DNA of 64,000 bases from positions 62,001 to 126,000 of the forward strand of contig JAIYBZ010000037.1 of assembly GCA_027488255.1 (NCBI GenBank). Reading direction: 5' to 3'. The position numbers and the translations under genes are program-made. The notes below the pieces were generated by a model that was not told the DNA's origin, did not search any database, and worked only from the letters and a program-made list of their open reading frames with translations. Origin of the DNA: Comamonadaceae bacterium (GTDB lineage: Bacteria > Pseudomonadota > Gammaproteobacteria > Burkholderiales > Burkholderiaceae_C). This document shows positions 37,501 through 45,155 of this stretch, piece after piece (position 1 is the first letter of the stretch; the number at the start of each line of letters is the position of its first letter).

Positions 37501-38117
37501 AGACGCTGGAAGACCTCATCAATGACCGCGTTCGCCGCCTCACCGACTACCAAAACGCCGCTTATGCCGCGCGTTACCAAGCCTTTGTGCAGCGCGTGCA
37601 ACAAGCCGAAACGCCCTTGGGACGGTCGTTGCTCAGTGAAACTGTGGCACGCCACTTGTTCAAACTGATGGCCTACAAAGACGAATACGAAGTGGCGCGT
37701 TTGCACACGCAATCTGATTTTTTAACGCGCATCCAAAACAGCTTTGAGGGCGACTTCAAGGTGCACTACCACTTGGCCCCGCCGGTGCTGGGCAAGCGCA
37801 ATGAAAAAGGCGAAGGCATCAAACAAAAGTTCGGCCCTTGGATGGCATGGGGCTTCAAACTCTTGGCCCGCTTAAAAGGCTTGCGCGGCACGCCCTTTGA
37901 TGTTTTGGGCCAGACCGAAGAGCGCCGTACAGAGCGCGCTTTGATCGTTGAATACATGCAACACGTGGAAGACTGTTTGGTCAATTTGAGCATCGACAGC
38001 CATGCCCATGCGGTGCGCGTGGCCCAAGTGCCCGAAACCATCAAGGGGTTTGGGCACGTCAAAGCGCGCAACATTCAAGCCGCGCGCTCACTTTGGAAAA
38101 ACCTGCAAACAGGCTGA
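34581..38117 (+). CDS. indolepyruvate ferredoxin oxidoreductase, fused subunits
   Basis: Thiamine-diphosphate enzyme that oxidatively decarboxylates aryl- (and possibly branched-chain) 2-oxo acids to acyl-CoA with ferredoxin as acceptor, for amino acid catabolism. One 1178-residue chain fuses the alpha and gamma parts. Seen are GFISGYRGSPLGSYDQSLW near the N-terminus, CSGCPHNTSTKVPEGSRA and GEGVPWTGQ in the TPP region, an iron-sulfur segment CEGCGDCGVQSNC (about residue 666), CNKDTSCLKGFCPSF (about 700), and a gamma-domain GVGGTGVITIGQLLG. The start with CAGGAC upstream is chosen over 34551. Confidence 0.93.
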   Translation: MNAPLPDSIRQALETVTLDDKYSLDVGRAFMSGVQALVKLPMLQRQRDAMLGKNTAGFISGYRGSPLGSYDQSLWKAKDHLKAQNIVFQPGVNEELAATALWGTQQLGFAPKGSNKFDGVFGIWYGKGPGVDRCSDVFKHANMAGTTPWGGVLAVAGDDHVAKSSTAAHQSDHIFKACGLPVFFPASVQDILDQGLHALAMSRFAGIWSGMKTIQEIVESSATAHIDPERVRIVLPEFEMPPGGVHIRWPDTALEQEARLFDYKWYAALAYIRANQLNHNVIEGPNDRFGLIASGKAYNDTRQALLDLGLDDARCRQLGIRLHKVAVVWPLEAQSTREFATGLREILVVEEKRQIIEYQLKEELYNWRNDVRPNILGKFDEADGDVSGGEWSVPNPTERTLLRANADLTPAIIARAIAKRLKKMGLDADTTAQIDAHLSVLEHKEKAMHTLSLGAANDRQPWFCSGCPHNTSTKVPEGSRAMAGIGCHFMSIWMDRNTVGFTQMGGEGVPWTGQQPFSHETHVFANIGDGTYFHSGILAIRQSIAAGVNITYKVLYNDAVAMTGGQPVGERPEGHSVVQIAMSMRAEGAQRIAVVTDEPEKYQGVRLVDGVRVYHRDTLDQIQREMRDIQGTTVIIYDQTCATEKRRRRKRGTMVDPAVRVMINEEVCEGCGDCGVQSNCLSVEPLETPLGRKRTINQSTCNKDTSCLKGFCPSFVTVEGGTFKKKNSNERMSLRPAHLGALPEPELRTLHQPWGMVVAGVGGTGVITIGQLLGMAAHMEGKGIVTQDSAGLAQKGGATWSHVLLANTQDDIRTTRVGMAAADLVIGCDPIVSASKETTLRMREGRTHVALNSNSTPTAAFVKNGNWQNPSEACVATITEQVGMQSVSSFDADTLAKQLMGDTIYVNPMILGFAWQKGWVPLRRESLVRAIELNDVQVANNLVAFEWGRHAAHHLTDLMQHLQPAQVIQFKKRETLEDLINDRVRRLTDYQNAAYAARYQAFVQRVQQAETPLGRSLLSETVARHLFKLMAYKDEYEVARLHTQSDFLTRIQNSFEGDFKVHYHLAPPVLGKRNEKGEGIKQKFGPWMAWGFKLLARLKGLRGTPFDVLGQTEERRTERALIVEYMQHVEDCLVNLSIDSHAHAVRVAQVPETIKGFGHVKARNIQAARSLWKNLQTG

Positions 38118-38127
38118 TGGGGGAAAC

Positions 38128-38150
38128 ATGACCCGGCTGATGCGGGTCAT
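38128..38150. terminator. hairpin between convergent iorAB-type gene and minE
   Basis: ATGACCCG pairs perfectly with CGGGTCAT around a 7-base loop, 10 bases after the oxidoreductase stop. A second small stem (GGGTG-AAAG-CACCC) follows before the minE end. Neither has a T run, so termination may be Rho-assisted or bidirectional. Confidence 0.5.
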
Positions 38151-38187
38151 GGTCGTGTGCACAGGGGGGTGAAAGCACCCACCCCGT

Positions 38188-38448
38188 TTAACGTGCGTCG
38201 GGCAACTCGATCTTCACTTCCAAGACTTCCAAATTGTCCTGGCGTTCCAGGTTGACTTTGATGTCTTCGGGGTTGATCTTGATGTACTTGCTGATGACGG
38301 CCACCAACTCGCGTTGCAAATCGGGCAAGTAATCGGGCTCAGCGGCATTGCGACCACTGCGTTCGTGCGCCAAAATAATTTGCAGACGTTCTTTGGCAAC
38401 GCTAGCAGTTTTCTTCTTTTCGCCTAAGAGGAAAGACAGAAACGACAT
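38188..38448 (-). CDS. minE: cell-division topological specificity factor MinE
   Basis: 86-residue partner that stimulates MinD ATPase and drives Min oscillation to keep the Z ring at midcell. The N-terminal membrane/MinD-contact part [30 protein letters not shown] is typical, followed by [20 protein letters not shown] and the dimerisation strand. It lies 3 bases downstream of minD, last of the minC-minD-minE operon. Confidence 0.97.
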   Translation of the reverse strand: MSFLSFLLGEKKKTASVAKERLQIILAHERSGRNAAEPDYLPDLQRELVAVISKYIKINPEDIKVNLERQDNLEVLEVKIELPDAR

Positions 38449-38451
38449 GGT

Positions 38452-39267
38452 TCACTTGCCTCCGAAGATGCGTTTGAAGAAACCGGGTTTCACGGCCTCT
38501 GTGAAGCGCATGGGCTTGTCTTCACCCAAGAATCGGTCAATCACATCCTTGTACGCCTCAGACACATCGCTCTCCGCCATGTGAATGGCAGGCGTGCCTT
38601 GGTTGGACGCTTGCAACACGTTGTCGCTTTCAGGAATCACACCCAACAACTTGATGCGCAAGATGTCTTGAATGTCTTGCAATGACAACATCTGGCCGTC
38701 TTCCACCCGATTCGGGTTGTAGCGGGTGATCAGCAAATGCTCTTTGATGGGCTCAAGGCCCTCAATTGCGCGTTTTGTTTTGCTGCCGAGCATGCCCAAA
38801 ATGCGATCCGAGTCGCGCACCGAAGACACTTCAGGATTGGTCACCACCAAGGCTTCGTCGGCAAAGTGCATGGCCATCAAAGCACCAGTTTCGATGCCTG
38901 CGGGCGAATCACACACGATGTAATCAAAGCCCATTTCATTGAGGTCTTGCAATACTTTTTCAACACCCTCTTGGGTCAAGGCATCTTTGTCGCGGGTTTG
39001 CGAAGCGGCCAAAACAAACAAGTTGGCACATTGCTTGTCTTTGATGAGCGCCTGGTGCAAATTGGCCTCACCTTGAATCACGTTGATGAGGTCATACACC
39101 ACACGGCGTTCGCAACCCATGATCAAGTCCAAATTACGCAAGCCGACATCAAAATCAATGACGGCTGTCTTGAAGCCCTTGAGGGCCAAGCCGGTGGCGA
39201 AACTGGCACTGGTTGTGGTTTTACCCACACCACCTTTACCGGAAGTCACAACGACAATTTTTGCCAT
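38452..39267 (-). CDS. minD: septum site-determining ATPase MinD
   Basis: 271-residue deviant Walker ATPase that binds the membrane with ATP and recruits MinC and MinE. The P-loop is TSGKGGVGKTTTSASFATGL (residues 8-27), Walker A' is VIDFDVGLRNLDLIMGCERR, and Walker B is YIVCDSPAGIETGA. The C-terminal amphipathic membrane helix is FTEAVKPGFFKRIFGG. It sits 44 bases after minC and 3 bases before minE. Confidence 0.97.
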   Translation of the reverse strand: MAKIVVVTSGKGGVGKTTTSASFATGLALKGFKTAVIDFDVGLRNLDLIMGCERRVVYDLINVIQGEANLHQALIKDKQCANLFVLAASQTRDKDALTQEGVEKVLQDLNEMGFDYIVCDSPAGIETGALMAMHFADEALVVTNPEVSSVRDSDRILGMLGSKTKRAIEGLEPIKEHLLITRYNPNRVEDGQMLSLQDIQDILRIKLLGVIPESDNVLQASNQGTPAIHMAESDVSEAYKDVIDRFLGEDKPMRFTEAVKPGFFKRIFGGK

Positions 39268-39311
39268 GAGTTTTTCTTTCTAAGACGAGAGATCAATACA
39301 AATTCGGTGAT

Positions 39312-40094
39312 TCAAGACTTGAGGGGCAAGACCCACAATTTGTCGCCATCAGGGCCTGATTGCAAACAAACTTGTGCCGCTTGCCCCAAGACTTCTTTGG
39401 GCAACGCATTTTCGCTGGTCCGATAGATGCCTGCGATCGAAATCAATTCAGGTTCCATCACCTGCGCAAAAATGCGTGCTTGTGTGTTGCCACGCGCACC
39501 CGCAATGGCTTTGCCGCGCAACGGGGCATAAATGTGAATGTGCCCATCGGCGATCACTTCAGCGCCCGCATTCACGATGGCCAGCACAATCAAATCACGC
39601 CCTTTGGCATAGACCTGTTGACCTGAACGCAATGGTTTGTCAATCACCATCGGTCCCTGCGCGACGGGTACCGGAGGCACCACAGGAGCCGGTTCGGGTG
39701 CTGCCACTGAACTGGCGGTCTGAACGGGCTCAGCCAAAGGCACTGCGCGACGAATGCGGGCATCACTGGCATCCACCAGGCCCAACCCCTTGGCATGCGC
39801 CAACAGGTCCGCCTGGGCCCCTTTGATGGCCAACGGCAGCAACCCATGTTGACGCAACAAAGGCAACAACGATTCGAGATTCAATGTGGCAATGTCAGCG
39901 CCTGTGGAGATCAAGCTGACATCAATGATGACGGGGTCTTGTTCAAAAAAACCGGGGCTTTCCGCCAATTGCTGCTCTAGGGCGAGTGAAATGGCCTGAA
40001 TGTCTGCTGTTTTGAGCACCAAAGCCAGCAAGGACAAATCTGCGCTTTTGATGTCGTAACAGTGGGATTGAGGTGACTCTGAAACGATCGCCAT
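39312..40094 (-). CDS. minC: septum formation inhibitor MinC
   Basis: 260-residue inhibitor of FtsZ assembly. The N-terminal domain (IKSADLSLLALVLKTADIQA) is joined by a Pro/Ala-rich linker (APEPAPVVPPVPVAQGP) to the C-terminal beta-helix with LRSGQQVYAKGRDLIVLAIV and GNTQARIFAQVMEPELISIA. The start at 40094 has GGGGGAGGAAAG-like sequence on the other strand only, so the ribosome site is weak. Its promoter must lie in the adjacent candidate origin. Confidence 0.94.
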   Translation of the reverse strand: MAIVSESPQSHCYDIKSADLSLLALVLKTADIQAISLALEQQLAESPGFFEQDPVIIDVSLISTGADIATLNLESLLPLLRQHGLLPLAIKGAQADLLAHAKGLGLVDASDARIRRAVPLAEPVQTASSVAAPEPAPVVPPVPVAQGPMVIDKPLRSGQQVYAKGRDLIVLAIVNAGAEVIADGHIHIYAPLRGKAIAGARGNTQARIFAQVMEPELISIAGIYRTSENALPKEVLGQAAQVCLQSGPDGDKLWVLPLKS

Positions 40095-40176
40095 GGTGCC
40101 ATCAGGGGGAGGAAAGAAGCAAATCTTAACAGTGCAGTTGTCCCTGTCTCTTTCTCTATAGATTTATATCTTTAAA

Positions 40177-40194
40177 TAGGAATAGTAGGTAAAG
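40177..40194 (-). other. DnaA-trio-like repeat
   Basis: On the plus strand the triplets read TAG GAA TAG TAG GTA AAG. On the minus strand this is CTTTACCTACTATTCCTA, leading straight into AT-rich DNA. In bacterial origins a CTACTA-type element between a DnaA box and the unwinding region guides DnaA onto single-stranded DNA. Confidence 0.6.
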
Positions 40195-40325
40195 CAAGAG
40201 CCCATGTGTGGACAAGGTATTTTTATTGAATGATGACAACAACTTGTGCGCTTGCTGAACCTGTGCGTGGCTGCGCTTTTGAGGTGTCACGGCAAAATGA
40301 ACAACTTTGTTCGTGCCCACTAAGC

Positions 40326-40362
40326 TGTGGATAACCAGGCTGTTGTTAGATTTTTATCCACA
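40326..40362. other. inverted pair of perfect DnaA boxes
   Basis: TGTGGATAA (40326-40334) and TTATCCACA (40354-40362) are both exact consensus boxes in opposite orientation, with 19 bases between them. They lie about 20 bases from the end of the DUF2788 gene. Confidence 0.85.
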
Positions 40363-40382
40363 GCCTTATCCTGTTGAGGGTA

Positions 40383-40595
40383 TCAATGCCCAATAGCCCA
40401 TTGGATGATGCCTTTGGCGACGAAACCGAGCATGCCAAAGGCCAGGCCCAGAAAAATAACAAAGGTGCCAAACTTTCCGGCTTTGGATTCCCATGCCAAT
40501 TGACCAATGATGAACAGCATGTACAGCATGAAGGCGCCGATGCCAATCGTCAGGCCAAAGCCCGCAATTTGTTCTTCTGTAAACCCCCACATCAC
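40383..40595 (-). CDS. DUF2788 small membrane protein
   Basis: 70 residues with two spans, FGLTIGIGAFMLYMLFIIGQ and FGTFVIFLGLAFGMLGFVAK, and a conserved polar joint LAWESKAGKFG. This is the DUF2788 pattern found in beta- and gammaproteobacteria; function unknown. It overlaps the upstream DUF2189 gene by 4 bases, so the two are co-translated. Its stop lies at the edge of the candidate origin. Confidence 0.85.
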   Translation of the reverse strand: MMWGFTEEQIAGFGLTIGIGAFMLYMLFIIGQLAWESKAGKFGTFVIFLGLAFGMLGFVAKGIIQWAIGH

Positions 40596-41452
40596 CGCTC
40601 ACCTGGTTCCGTGATGCGCTCTTCCAAGTGCGTGACATCCACCAGATCTCGGTAAGCATGCCAACTGCCATGGCCCAGCATGGGGATGATCAAAATCAGG
40701 CCCAGCAAGAGAGAAAAAATGCCCAGCAAACTAAAGCCGATGATCAGAAAAGCCCAAAAGGTCATCTGAATCGGATGGGTCATGACCGCTTTCCAACTGG
40801 TCAAGACAGCTTGAAAGACTGTCACCCGGCGATCGAGCAACAAAGGCATGGAAACCACGCTCGAAGCAAAAACAGGAATCGCCAGCATCCCGCCAAGGCC
40901 CAGCCAAAGTTCAAACAAATGGCTGTCTTTGGCCAACACCACATGGCGAATGAAATCAATCGGCGAGTGAATAGCCGTGGGGGCCAATAAGGTGATCAAT
41001 GCGGAAGAGGTAACAATCCACCCCAGTGCGGCCAAACCCAGCAAAAGGCCAAAACGAATCAAACACCAATAACTGGCTGGTTGTTCGCGCAAACGCAATT
41101 GCCAATGGGTCCAGGTTTGGACCAACAATTCAAAATCAACCTTTTCATTGCGTTCCATGGCACGGCTCATGGCGTACAAGCTGGTGGCCAAAACAGGTGC
41201 CACCACCATGAACGCCGACAAATAACCGACCAATAACCAAAATTGATCGTGTGCCAACAAGGCGATCAAACCGCCGAAAGCGGCCATGACGATGCCGTGC
41301 AAAAGACTCAACCCAGGGGAGCGCGCCATGTCTTTGAAACCCAAAACCAACCAGTGCATGGGTTGGTCCAAGGCAAGAGGGCGAATGGGTGGCAAGTAAA
41401 GACCCGCCCGAGATTGGCTTGCGTGAGAAGGAGGCGTGTGGGGCATGGTCAA
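40592..41452 (-). CDS. DUF2189 integral membrane protein
   Basis: 286 residues with about six hydrophobic segments. The N-terminal conserved region of DUF2189 is visible (LVLGFKDMARSPGLSLLHGI, then FWLLVGYLSAFMVVAPVLAT and SLYAMSRAMERNE). The C-terminal half ends in FSLLGIFSLLLGLILIIPML and GHGSWHAYRDLVD. Some relatives are annotated as cytochrome oxidase-like integral membrane proteins, but no heme ligands can be argued here. Function unknown. Confidence 0.8.
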   Translation of the reverse strand: MTMPHTPPSHASQSRAGLYLPPIRPLALDQPMHWLVLGFKDMARSPGLSLLHGIVMAAFGGLIALLAHDQFWLLVGYLSAFMVVAPVLATSLYAMSRAMERNEKVDFELLVQTWTHWQLRLREQPASYWCLIRFGLLLGLAALGWIVTSSALITLLAPTAIHSPIDFIRHVVLAKDSHLFELWLGLGGMLAIPVFASSVVSMPLLLDRRVTVFQAVLTSWKAVMTHPIQMTFWAFLIIGFSLLGIFSLLLGLILIIPMLGHGSWHAYRDLVDVTHLEERITEPGER

Positions 41453-41506
41453 AGCTTAACCAAAGAGCTTTTCAACATGCTTGATTTGCGTCAATTATGT
41501 TTGGCC

Positions 41507-41534
41507 AAAAAAAAGGGCCGCAAGATCGCGGCCC
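41507..41534 (-). terminator. intrinsic terminator for the DUF2892 transcript
   Basis: On the minus strand GGGCCGC and GCGGCCC form a perfect 7-bp stem around GATCTT, directly followed by eight T residues. It lies 40 bases past the DUF2892 stop, in the right orientation for that gene or for copZ-DUF2892 together. Confidence 0.92.
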
Positions 41535-41574
41535 CCCTGTGATGCCTGTGCATCACTCACTTGAGTCAGACCAT

Positions 41575-41769
41575 TTACAAAGGCGCTTTTTTGCAAGTGT
41601 TGATGCCCAACATGCTGTACGGCGGGCACCAGCCCATCAAGCCTGTTGCCAAGGGAATTGCACCCAGCCAACCCCACCAATCCACAGTGTGGGTCGCGGC
41701 CAGTCCCAGCAGCACGAGGCCTGCCACGATGCGAAGAATTCTTTCAATACCGCCAATGTTTCGGGTCAT
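41575..41769 (-). CDS. DUF2892 (YgaP-like membrane part) protein
   Basis: 64-residue membrane protein. MTRNIGGIERILRIVAGLVL is the DUF2892 N-terminus, and the sequence closes with GWCPPYSMLGINTCKK, whose Cys-Pro motif is typical. Members accompany sulfur or metal metabolism genes, sometimes fused to rhodanese. Here it lies 21 bases after the copper chaperone gene on the same strand, hinting at metal stress, and is followed by a strong terminator. Confidence 0.85.
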   Translation of the reverse strand: MTRNIGGIERILRIVAGLVLLGLAATHTVDWWGWLGAIPLATGLMGWCPPYSMLGINTCKKAPL

Positions 41770-41790
41770 ATCAAGCTCCTGGTTAAAAAA

Positions 41791-41988
41791 TCAAAGGGTG
41801 ACGCGATAACCTTCATCGGCAATCGCCTTGGCCAAAACTTCACGCGGCGAGGTTGAATCCACTTGCACCTGTTGGCGAGAACGATCAATGACCACTTGGG
41901 CCGTCTGGTCCACGGCCAGTAACGCTTGTGTCACGGCTTTTTCGCAATGGCCGCAAGTCATGCCTTCTACGATGAAAATTTGGTTCAT
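41791..41988 (-). CDS. copZ: copper chaperone, heavy-metal-associated (HMA) protein
   Basis: 65-residue HMA-fold protein starting MNQIFIVEGMTCGHCEKAVT. The metal-binding GMTCGHC motif is intact. It would shuttle Cu(I) to the ATPase encoded by the divergent gene. The ATG at 41988 is chosen because the HMA strand starts at once; the frame runs on to 42024. The 65 bases between this gene and the ATPase must hold both promoters; I could not recognise a CueR-type operator there. Confidence 0.92.
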   Translation of the reverse strand: MNQIFIVEGMTCGHCEKAVTQALLAVDQTAQVVIDRSRQQVQVDSTSPREVLAKAIADEGYRVTL

Positions 41989-42053
41989 GATGTCCCTCTT
42001 GAACAATCGCTGTTGGTGCTGCATCCAGCATAGTTGAATTCATTTCACCCACC

Positions 42054-44309
42054 ATGACACAGATCAATCCCGCAAAAAAAACGTTCGACATTGGCGTCGG
42101 CGGGATGACCTGTGCCTCGTGTGTAGCGCGGGTAGAACGGGCCTTGAGCAAAGTTCCTGGTGTGGAAAAAGCCACCGTCAATTTGGCGACGGAAATGGCG
42201 CGCATTGAAACGGCAACGCAAGCCAATGCCGAGCCCCAAACAGAGGCGCAGCTGAGGCGTGCCATTCGAGATGCCGGGTACGCGCCACGCACAACTGAGG
42301 CGATCAACAACGAAGAACACAACTTCAAGCCATGGGCGGGTTTTGCGCCAGTGGCATGGGGTTTGGCGCTCTCAACGCCCTTGGTCTTGCCCATGCTGGC
42401 AGAGCCTTTTGGCTGGCATTGGATGCTGCCCGCGTGGGTGCAGTTTGTTTTGGCGACACCTGTCCAGTTTGTTTTGGGGGCTCGGTTTTACAAGGCCGCT
42501 TGGCATGCACTCCGGGCCTTCACTGGCAATATGGATGTGTTGGTTTCTCTGGGCACCACGGCCGGTTGGTTGCTTTCGGTTTGGTTGTGGCTTTCGGCGC
42601 GTGACGGCGCCATGCCGCATTTGTACTTTGAAGGCTCGGCGGTGGTCATCACGCTGGTGTTGTTGGGCAAATGGCTCGAGGCGCGCGCCAAACGCCAAAC
42701 CACCGAAGCCATCCGTGCTTTGCACGCACTGCGCCCTGACCACGCGCACTGGATGAGCCCCGATGGCGAAGTGGATGTTCCGGTGGACGAAATTCGGGTC
42801 GGCGATTTGATCGTGGTGCGCCCCGGCGAACGCTTGCCGCTGGATGGCGAACTCAAAGAAGGAGCCACTCAAGTTGACGAATCCATGTTGACCGGAGAGC
42901 CCTTGCCTGTGAGCAAAAGCTTGGGCGCACGCCTGACGGGTGGATCGATCAATGGGGATGGCCGCATCGTGATGCGGGTCAGCGCCGTGGGTTATGAAAC
43001 CGTGCTGTCGCACATCATCCGCTTGGTCGAAGATGCCCAAGCGGCCAAGGCGCCCATTCAGCGCTTGGTGGACAAAGTGGCCGAAGTGTTTGTGCCCGTG
43101 GTTTTGTTCTTGGCCCTGCTCACATTGTTGGGCTGGCTGTTGTCAGGGGCGGCCTTTGAGACGGCGTTGGTCCATGCGGTGGCTGTTTTGGTGATTGCTT
43201 GCCCTTGTGCCTTGGGCCTGGCGACGCCGGTGGCCATCATGGCGGGCACGGGGGTGGCGGCGCAACAGGGCATCTTGATCAAGGATGTGCAAGCGTTAGA
43301 GATGGCGCACCGTGTGCAAATTGTGGCGTTTGACAAAACGGGCACGCTCACTGTGGGGCGTCCGCGCCTGACCCACTGCGTGTCGGCAGCAGGGCAAGAC
43401 GCCAACCAAGCCCTCGCATGGGCGGCTGGTGTGCAAAGTGGCAGTGAGCACCCTCTGGCCTTGGCGGTCTTGGCGGCGGCGCAAGTGCGGGGTTTGGATG
43501 TCGTGCCCGTGCACGACATGAGCGCCGTGCCGGGCAAAGGGGTGAAGGCCACCGTGCAAGGCCGGCTGTTGTTGTTGGGCAGTTTGCGCTGGTTGCAGCA
43601 AGAGGGCATGGCGCCGCAAGAGTGGGCCGATGAGGTGGCCGCGTTACAAGGGCAAGGCGCGAGTGTGTCGGCCTTGGCCGAGCGCACGCCCGAGGGGGTG
43701 CGCGGTTTGTTGCTGATGGGCTTTGGTGACGAGCCCAAGCCCGGTGCGGCAGAGGCCTTGGCCGAATTGCGCGCCCGTGGTTTAAAGCTGGTGATGATTT
43801 CGGGCGACAACCCTGCAGCGGCCGAAGCCATGGCCCGGCGCTTGGGTTTGCGGCCAGAAGACGGCGAGGTGTTGGCCGACGTGCTGCCGGGCGACAAGGC
43901 CGCGCAGGTGCAAGCGCTGCGCGCAACAGGGCAAATCGTGGCCATGGTGGGTGATGGCGTGAACGATGCGCCGGCTTTGGCGGCCGCCGATGTGGGCATG
44001 GCCATGGGCAATGGCACCGATGTCGCCATGCACGCGGCAGGCATCACCTTGATGCGCGGCGAGGTGGCATTGGTTGCCGCTGCGTTGGATATATCGGCGC
44101 GCAGCGTGGCCAAGATTCGGCAAAATTTGTTTTGGGCATTTGCTTACAACGTGGCGGGCATTCCGTTGGCGGCCATGGGCTATTTGAACCCCATGATGGC
44201 CGGCGCCGCGATGGCGCTCAGCTCGGTCAGTGTGATGGGCAATGCCCTGTTGCTCAAGCGCTGGAAGCCCAAAAGCGAGGCGTCCACCCACGCCGCTCAA
44301 AGGGCGTAG
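42054..44309 (+). CDS. copA: copper-translocating P1B-type ATPase
   Basis: 751-residue inner-membrane pump exporting Cu(I) to the periplasm. One N-terminal HMA domain has GMTCASC (Cys 20 and 23). The transmembrane metal site is CPCALGLATPVAIM (about 383-396), the phosphorylated Asp is in FDKTGTLT (about 426), the TGEPLPVSK actuator loop comes before it, and the hinge is VGDGVNDAPALAAADVGMAM. The CPC motif with the Asn/Tyr and MxxSS residues in the last spans (MGYLNPMMAGAAMALSSVSV) marks a copper type. Its end overlaps a convergent gene by 13 bases. Confidence 0.95.
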   Translation: MTQINPAKKTFDIGVGGMTCASCVARVERALSKVPGVEKATVNLATEMARIETATQANAEPQTEAQLRRAIRDAGYAPRTTEAINNEEHNFKPWAGFAPVAWGLALSTPLVLPMLAEPFGWHWMLPAWVQFVLATPVQFVLGARFYKAAWHALRAFTGNMDVLVSLGTTAGWLLSVWLWLSARDGAMPHLYFEGSAVVITLVLLGKWLEARAKRQTTEAIRALHALRPDHAHWMSPDGEVDVPVDEIRVGDLIVVRPGERLPLDGELKEGATQVDESMLTGEPLPVSKSLGARLTGGSINGDGRIVMRVSAVGYETVLSHIIRLVEDAQAAKAPIQRLVDKVAEVFVPVVLFLALLTLLGWLLSGAAFETALVHAVAVLVIACPCALGLATPVAIMAGTGVAAQQGILIKDVQALEMAHRVQIVAFDKTGTLTVGRPRLTHCVSAAGQDANQALAWAAGVQSGSEHPLALAVLAAAQVRGLDVVPVHDMSAVPGKGVKATVQGRLLLLGSLRWLQQEGMAPQEWADEVAALQGQGASVSALAERTPEGVRGLLLMGFGDEPKPGAAEALAELRARGLKLVMISGDNPAAAEAMARRLGLRPEDGEVLADVLPGDKAAQVQALRATGQIVAMVGDGVNDAPALAAADVGMAMGNGTDVAMHAAGITLMRGEVALVAAALDISARSVAKIRQNLFWAFAYNVAGIPLAAMGYLNPMMAGAAMALSSVSVMGNALLLKRWKPKSEASTHAAQRA

Positions 44310-45082
44310 TCGGGGCTTTCTCTTTGTAATTTGCGCAGCAAGGCGGGCCAAACAAAGGCGCCACCCAGGCCGCCCGTTTGCACCCGTGAGGCTTCGGCGA
44401 CGCCATCCAAAATGGCCGGGTTCACCGCGGTCAGTGTCTGCGGACCGGCTTGCCCCGCCAACGCGTCGACTTGAATCCGACAGGCATTTTCAAAGGTGTA
44501 CATCGACAAAAAGGCATCGGCAATGGTTTTGCCAACGGTCAGCAAGCCGTGGTTGCGCAGCATCAAAAAATGCGCCTGCCCCAGATCGGCTTGCAGCCGC
44601 ACGCGCTCGTCGTCTCGAATCGCCACCCCCTCATAGCCGTGGTAGGCCAAAGAGGCCAAAACAAAAGTGCTTTGCTGACTGATCGGCAACACGCCATGGG
44701 CTTGGGCACTCACGGCCACGCCTGCGCGCGTGTGGGTGTGCAGCACGCAACCAGCGTCAGGCCGTGCCTCGTGCACGGCGCTGTGAATCACAAACCCCGC
44801 CGGGTTCACTGGGAACGGACTGTCCAGCAATTTCTGACACTGCATGTCCACTTTGACCAAGCTGGAGGCGGTGATCTCGTCGAACATCAGTCCGTAGGGA
44901 TTGATCAAAAATTGTGGCGTGTCACCCGCCACCGAAGGGGGCAATTTGGCGCTGATGTGTGTGAACACCAAGTCACTCCAGCCATACAAGGCGACCAAGC
45001 GATAGCAAGCCGCCAAGTCCAGCCGCAGCTGCCATTCGTCGGCATGAACATGGTCTTTCAGAGAGGGGTTTTCAAAGGCCAT
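44297..45082 (-). CDS. class II aldolase/adducin family protein
   Basis: 261 residues of the class II aldolase fold. Zinc-site histidines appear in CVLHTHTRAGVAVSAQ and the later FLMLRNHGLLTVGKTIADAF. The N-terminal segment CYRLVALYGWSDLVFTHISA is typical of this group. Close relatives in proteobacteria carry no proven activity; a sugar-phosphate aldolase role cannot be assumed. The ATG at 45082 has GGAG 9 bases upstream; the frame begins at 45103. Confidence 0.85.
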   Translation of the reverse strand: MAFENPSLKDHVHADEWQLRLDLAACYRLVALYGWSDLVFTHISAKLPPSVAGDTPQFLINPYGLMFDEITASSLVKVDMQCQKLLDSPFPVNPAGFVIHSAVHEARPDAGCVLHTHTRAGVAVSAQAHGVLPISQQSTFVLASLAYHGYEGVAIRDDERVRLQADLGQAHFLMLRNHGLLTVGKTIADAFLSMYTFENACRIQVDALAGQAGPQTLTAVNPAILDGVAEASRVQTGGLGGAFVWPALLRKLQRESPDYAL

Positions 45083-45155
45083 CACCAAGCTCCGGGACAT
45101 CAACAGCGTTCCAGCATAGCGACAGGCCGGGGCGGTGCATGACCTGTTGGCGACT

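Larger units (their letters stand above)
40095..40382. other. oriC: candidate chromosomal replication origin (oriC)
   Basis: The longest gene-free, AT-rich gap in the window. Two perfect DnaA boxes face each other: TGTGGATAA (40326-40334) and TTATCCACA (40354-40362). A one-mismatch box TGTGGACAA lies at 40207-40215. Beyond it comes a short GC-richer spacer, then TAG repeats (40177-40188), then the AT-rich run TATAGATTTATATCTTTAAA. Read on the minus strand the order is DnaA box, spacer, CTACTATT trios, AT-rich DNA, which is the published basal unwinding layout. The nearby parS cluster and the change of GC skew support it. No dnaA is adjacent. Confidence 0.72.

Noticed and set aside
41989..42053. 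CueR-type operator between copZ and copA
   Set aside because: I looked for the spaced ACCTTCC/GGAAGGT dyad and found no convincing match.
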